Assembly (NCBI GenBank): GCA_964592255.1
Contig: CAZQCI010000128.1
Coordinates: 1 to 5,545 of the forward strand
Direction of reading: 5' to 3'
Length of the DNA stretch: 5,545 bases
Origin: CAZQCI01 sp964592255
Lineage (GTDB): Bacteria; UBA10199; SBBF01
Shown here: positions 4,540 to 5,545 of the stretch, in pieces
Layout of the letters: every line of letters begins with the position of its first letter
Numbering within the stretch: the stretch's first letter is position 1
Notes under the pieces: generated by a model
Told to the model about the DNA's origin: nothing
Database searches by the model: none
The model's input: the letters and a program-made list of their open reading frames with translations, nothing else
Program-made: the position numbers and the translations under genes

Positions 4540-5545
4540 TCACTTTTTAAGATTTAATCTTATTTTTTTAAAAAAGATACCAAAGAATGCAAGGAGCAGA
4601 AGCGTAGGTATTAAGGTGATGTCTGTGCTTTGATTCAAAGAACATCCGCCGCCGCTACTGCTATTACTGGAGCTGCTTTCCGAACTTCCTTCACCACCGA
4701 GGCCTGATAGTAAACCATTACCGACCACGGCAAAATCGGTTAAATGATTAACCGTAAAGCTGATCGTTTTTGCCGAAGTATCCACCGTGGCTGTTGTTAT
4801 GGGGCTGTAGGCTCCGGCAGAGTCGTCGAAATAGGTGCTTTCAATGTCTGTTTCTTCCAGCCCCATGTTTGTAAGCTGGGTGACGTCGTAAGGAATGGTG
4901 AAAATAGCATTGCTATTGAGTTGTGTGACAGCGACTCCATTCGAATCGAAAGCGTACACGCTGTACCCATAGAAGGAAGCCGGTTTTTTATTAGCGGTAA
5001 TCGGTGTGATGGTAATGTCCACCGTCACAGTCACTTGCCCCGAGTCGCCCAGAGAGCCTTGAGGGAAAAAGAAGTTAGCTCCATCTTCCAGCTCGATGGA
5101 AACCGATTGGCTGGAGGCGTCGTTAATGGTGACGCTTTTACCTTCTGGAACGACAGTGGTAAAATCAAGGGCTAAGTCCACGTTGGACTCTCCGCTTTCT
5201 GTACATGTGGCGCGACTACTTTCCGATAAATACATCGCGTTGGAAACCAGGTGATGTGAAACCACATACCATTCATGTGCAGTTGTACAAGGGCAAGAAG
5301 CTTCTCCATTTTCATCCGTGGCGACTTCAAACGACCCTCCCGTCAGCGAGAAACAGTTAACTGTGGCTTCTGAAATGATGGAAGAAGCTTCATCCCCTTC
5401 TACCAAGGCTTTTATTTTAGGAATTCTATTGCTCATGAGGCTTTTTGGACCTTTGCGAAGAGCTGATGTATTGTCGATGTTACCCGCACTGACAGTGACC
5501 CGAAAGCTTCCGTCAGGTTCTAAGAAACGGAGGTTTGCTTCGGCG
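4540..5545 (-). CDS. Large surface protein with GGGC-type C-terminal anchor (5' end outside window)
   Basis: An ATG occurs at 5436, but the frame stays open to the right edge, and the extra 36 residues (VTVSAGN and the like) look like genuine beta-rich coding sequence, so the gene is read as partial; 334 residues are visible. By visible residue: about 40-125 resembles a carboxypeptidase-regulatory-like beta domain with Cys at 64, 84, 86 and 114; about 137-275 resembles a ZU5-like sandwich, with FPQGSLG, TIPYDV, YFDDSAGAYSPI and the closing NHLTDFAVVG. Then follow a Ser/Gly linker (280-297), GGGC (298-301), a membrane helix (309-325) and a basic tail (326-334). That tripartite end is the plan of C-terminal sorting signals such as GlyGly-CTERM, MYXO-CTERM and Synerg-CTERM, which are processed by dedicated membrane proteases. 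Export needs a signal peptide outside the window. Ligand and function are unknown; domain names are by eye. Confidence 0.85.
   Translation of the reverse strand, partial: AEANLRFLEPDGSFRVTVSAGNIDNTSALRKGPKSLMSNRIPKIKALVEGDEASSIISEATVNCFSLTGGSFEVATDENGEASCPCTTAHEWYVVSHHLVSNAMYLSESSRATCTESGESNVDLALDFTTVVPEGKSVTINDASSQSVSIELEDGANFFFPQGSLGDSGQVTVTVDITITPITANKKPASFYGYSVYAFDSNGVAVTQLNSNAIFTIPYDVTQLTNMGLEETDIESTYFDDSAGAYSPITTATVDTSAKTISFTVNHLTDFAVVGNGLLSGLGGEGSSESSSSNSSSGGGCSLNQSTDITLIPTLLLLAFFGIFFKKIRLNLKK
4548..4569 (+). terminator. Weak AT-rich hairpin followed by seven T
   Basis: A perfect 7-base inverted repeat, TAAGATT and AATCTTA around one central T (4548-4562), is followed by seven T on the plus strand (4563-4569). 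It could slow or end plus-strand transcripts that run through the dehydratase gene from the operon ending at 4180. The stem has only one G-C pair and realistically folds as five pairs with a five-base loop. It also encodes the Lys-rich tail of the surface protein on the other strand, which alone can explain the base composition. This is a low-confidence call. Confidence 0.18.

Noticed and set aside
4744..5175. Plus-strand open frame of 143 codons opposite the surface protein
   Set aside because: The minus-strand reading gives coherent beta-domain protein sequence with a C-terminal anchor; this frame is its shadow.

Overview
The window looks like an ordinary chromosomal stretch of a Gram-negative bacterium, moderately AT-rich by eye. 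The TIGR02757 gene, the lipoprotein signal and the Gly-Gly-Gly-Cys C-terminal anchor would all fit an uncultured lineage related to the former Deltaproteobacteria. This placement is inference from gene content only. There is no insertion sequence, CRISPR array, phage gene or rearranged gene, and no stretch over 300 bases without a gene.

Plus strand, 77-4180: a tRNA-His(GTG) gene with an encoded CCA is followed 12 bases later by five genes in one direction. They are a small four-helix DUF3147 membrane protein (165-509), an OmpR/PhoB-type response regulator (506-1186), a membrane sensor histidine kinase (1183-2523), a TIGR02757/DUF2400 protein (2520-3284) and a secreted lipoprotein (3320-4180). 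The first four are chained by three 4-base ATGA stop/start overlaps, and the lipoprotein follows after 35 bases. This is almost certainly one operon, perhaps transcribed from ahead of the tRNA. The regulator and kinase form a cognate pair. The signal they sense and the genes they control cannot be read from the sequence.

Minus strand, 4183-5545: a large secreted or surface protein enters from beyond the right edge (its 5' end is missing). It ends in a Ser-rich linker, a GGGC motif, one membrane helix and a basic tail. Thirty bases downstream lies a pterin-4a-carbinolamine dehydratase gene (4183-4509). Its stop codon is only 2 bases from the stop codon of the lipoprotein gene on the other strand.

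No clearly new system is visible. The points most worth following are the TIGR02757 protein, whose conserved Lys and Asp-Thr-His are placed like those of HhH-GPD DNA glycosylases; the translationally chained DUF3147/two-component/TIGR02757/lipoprotein operon headed by a tRNA; and the GGGC-type C-terminal anchor.
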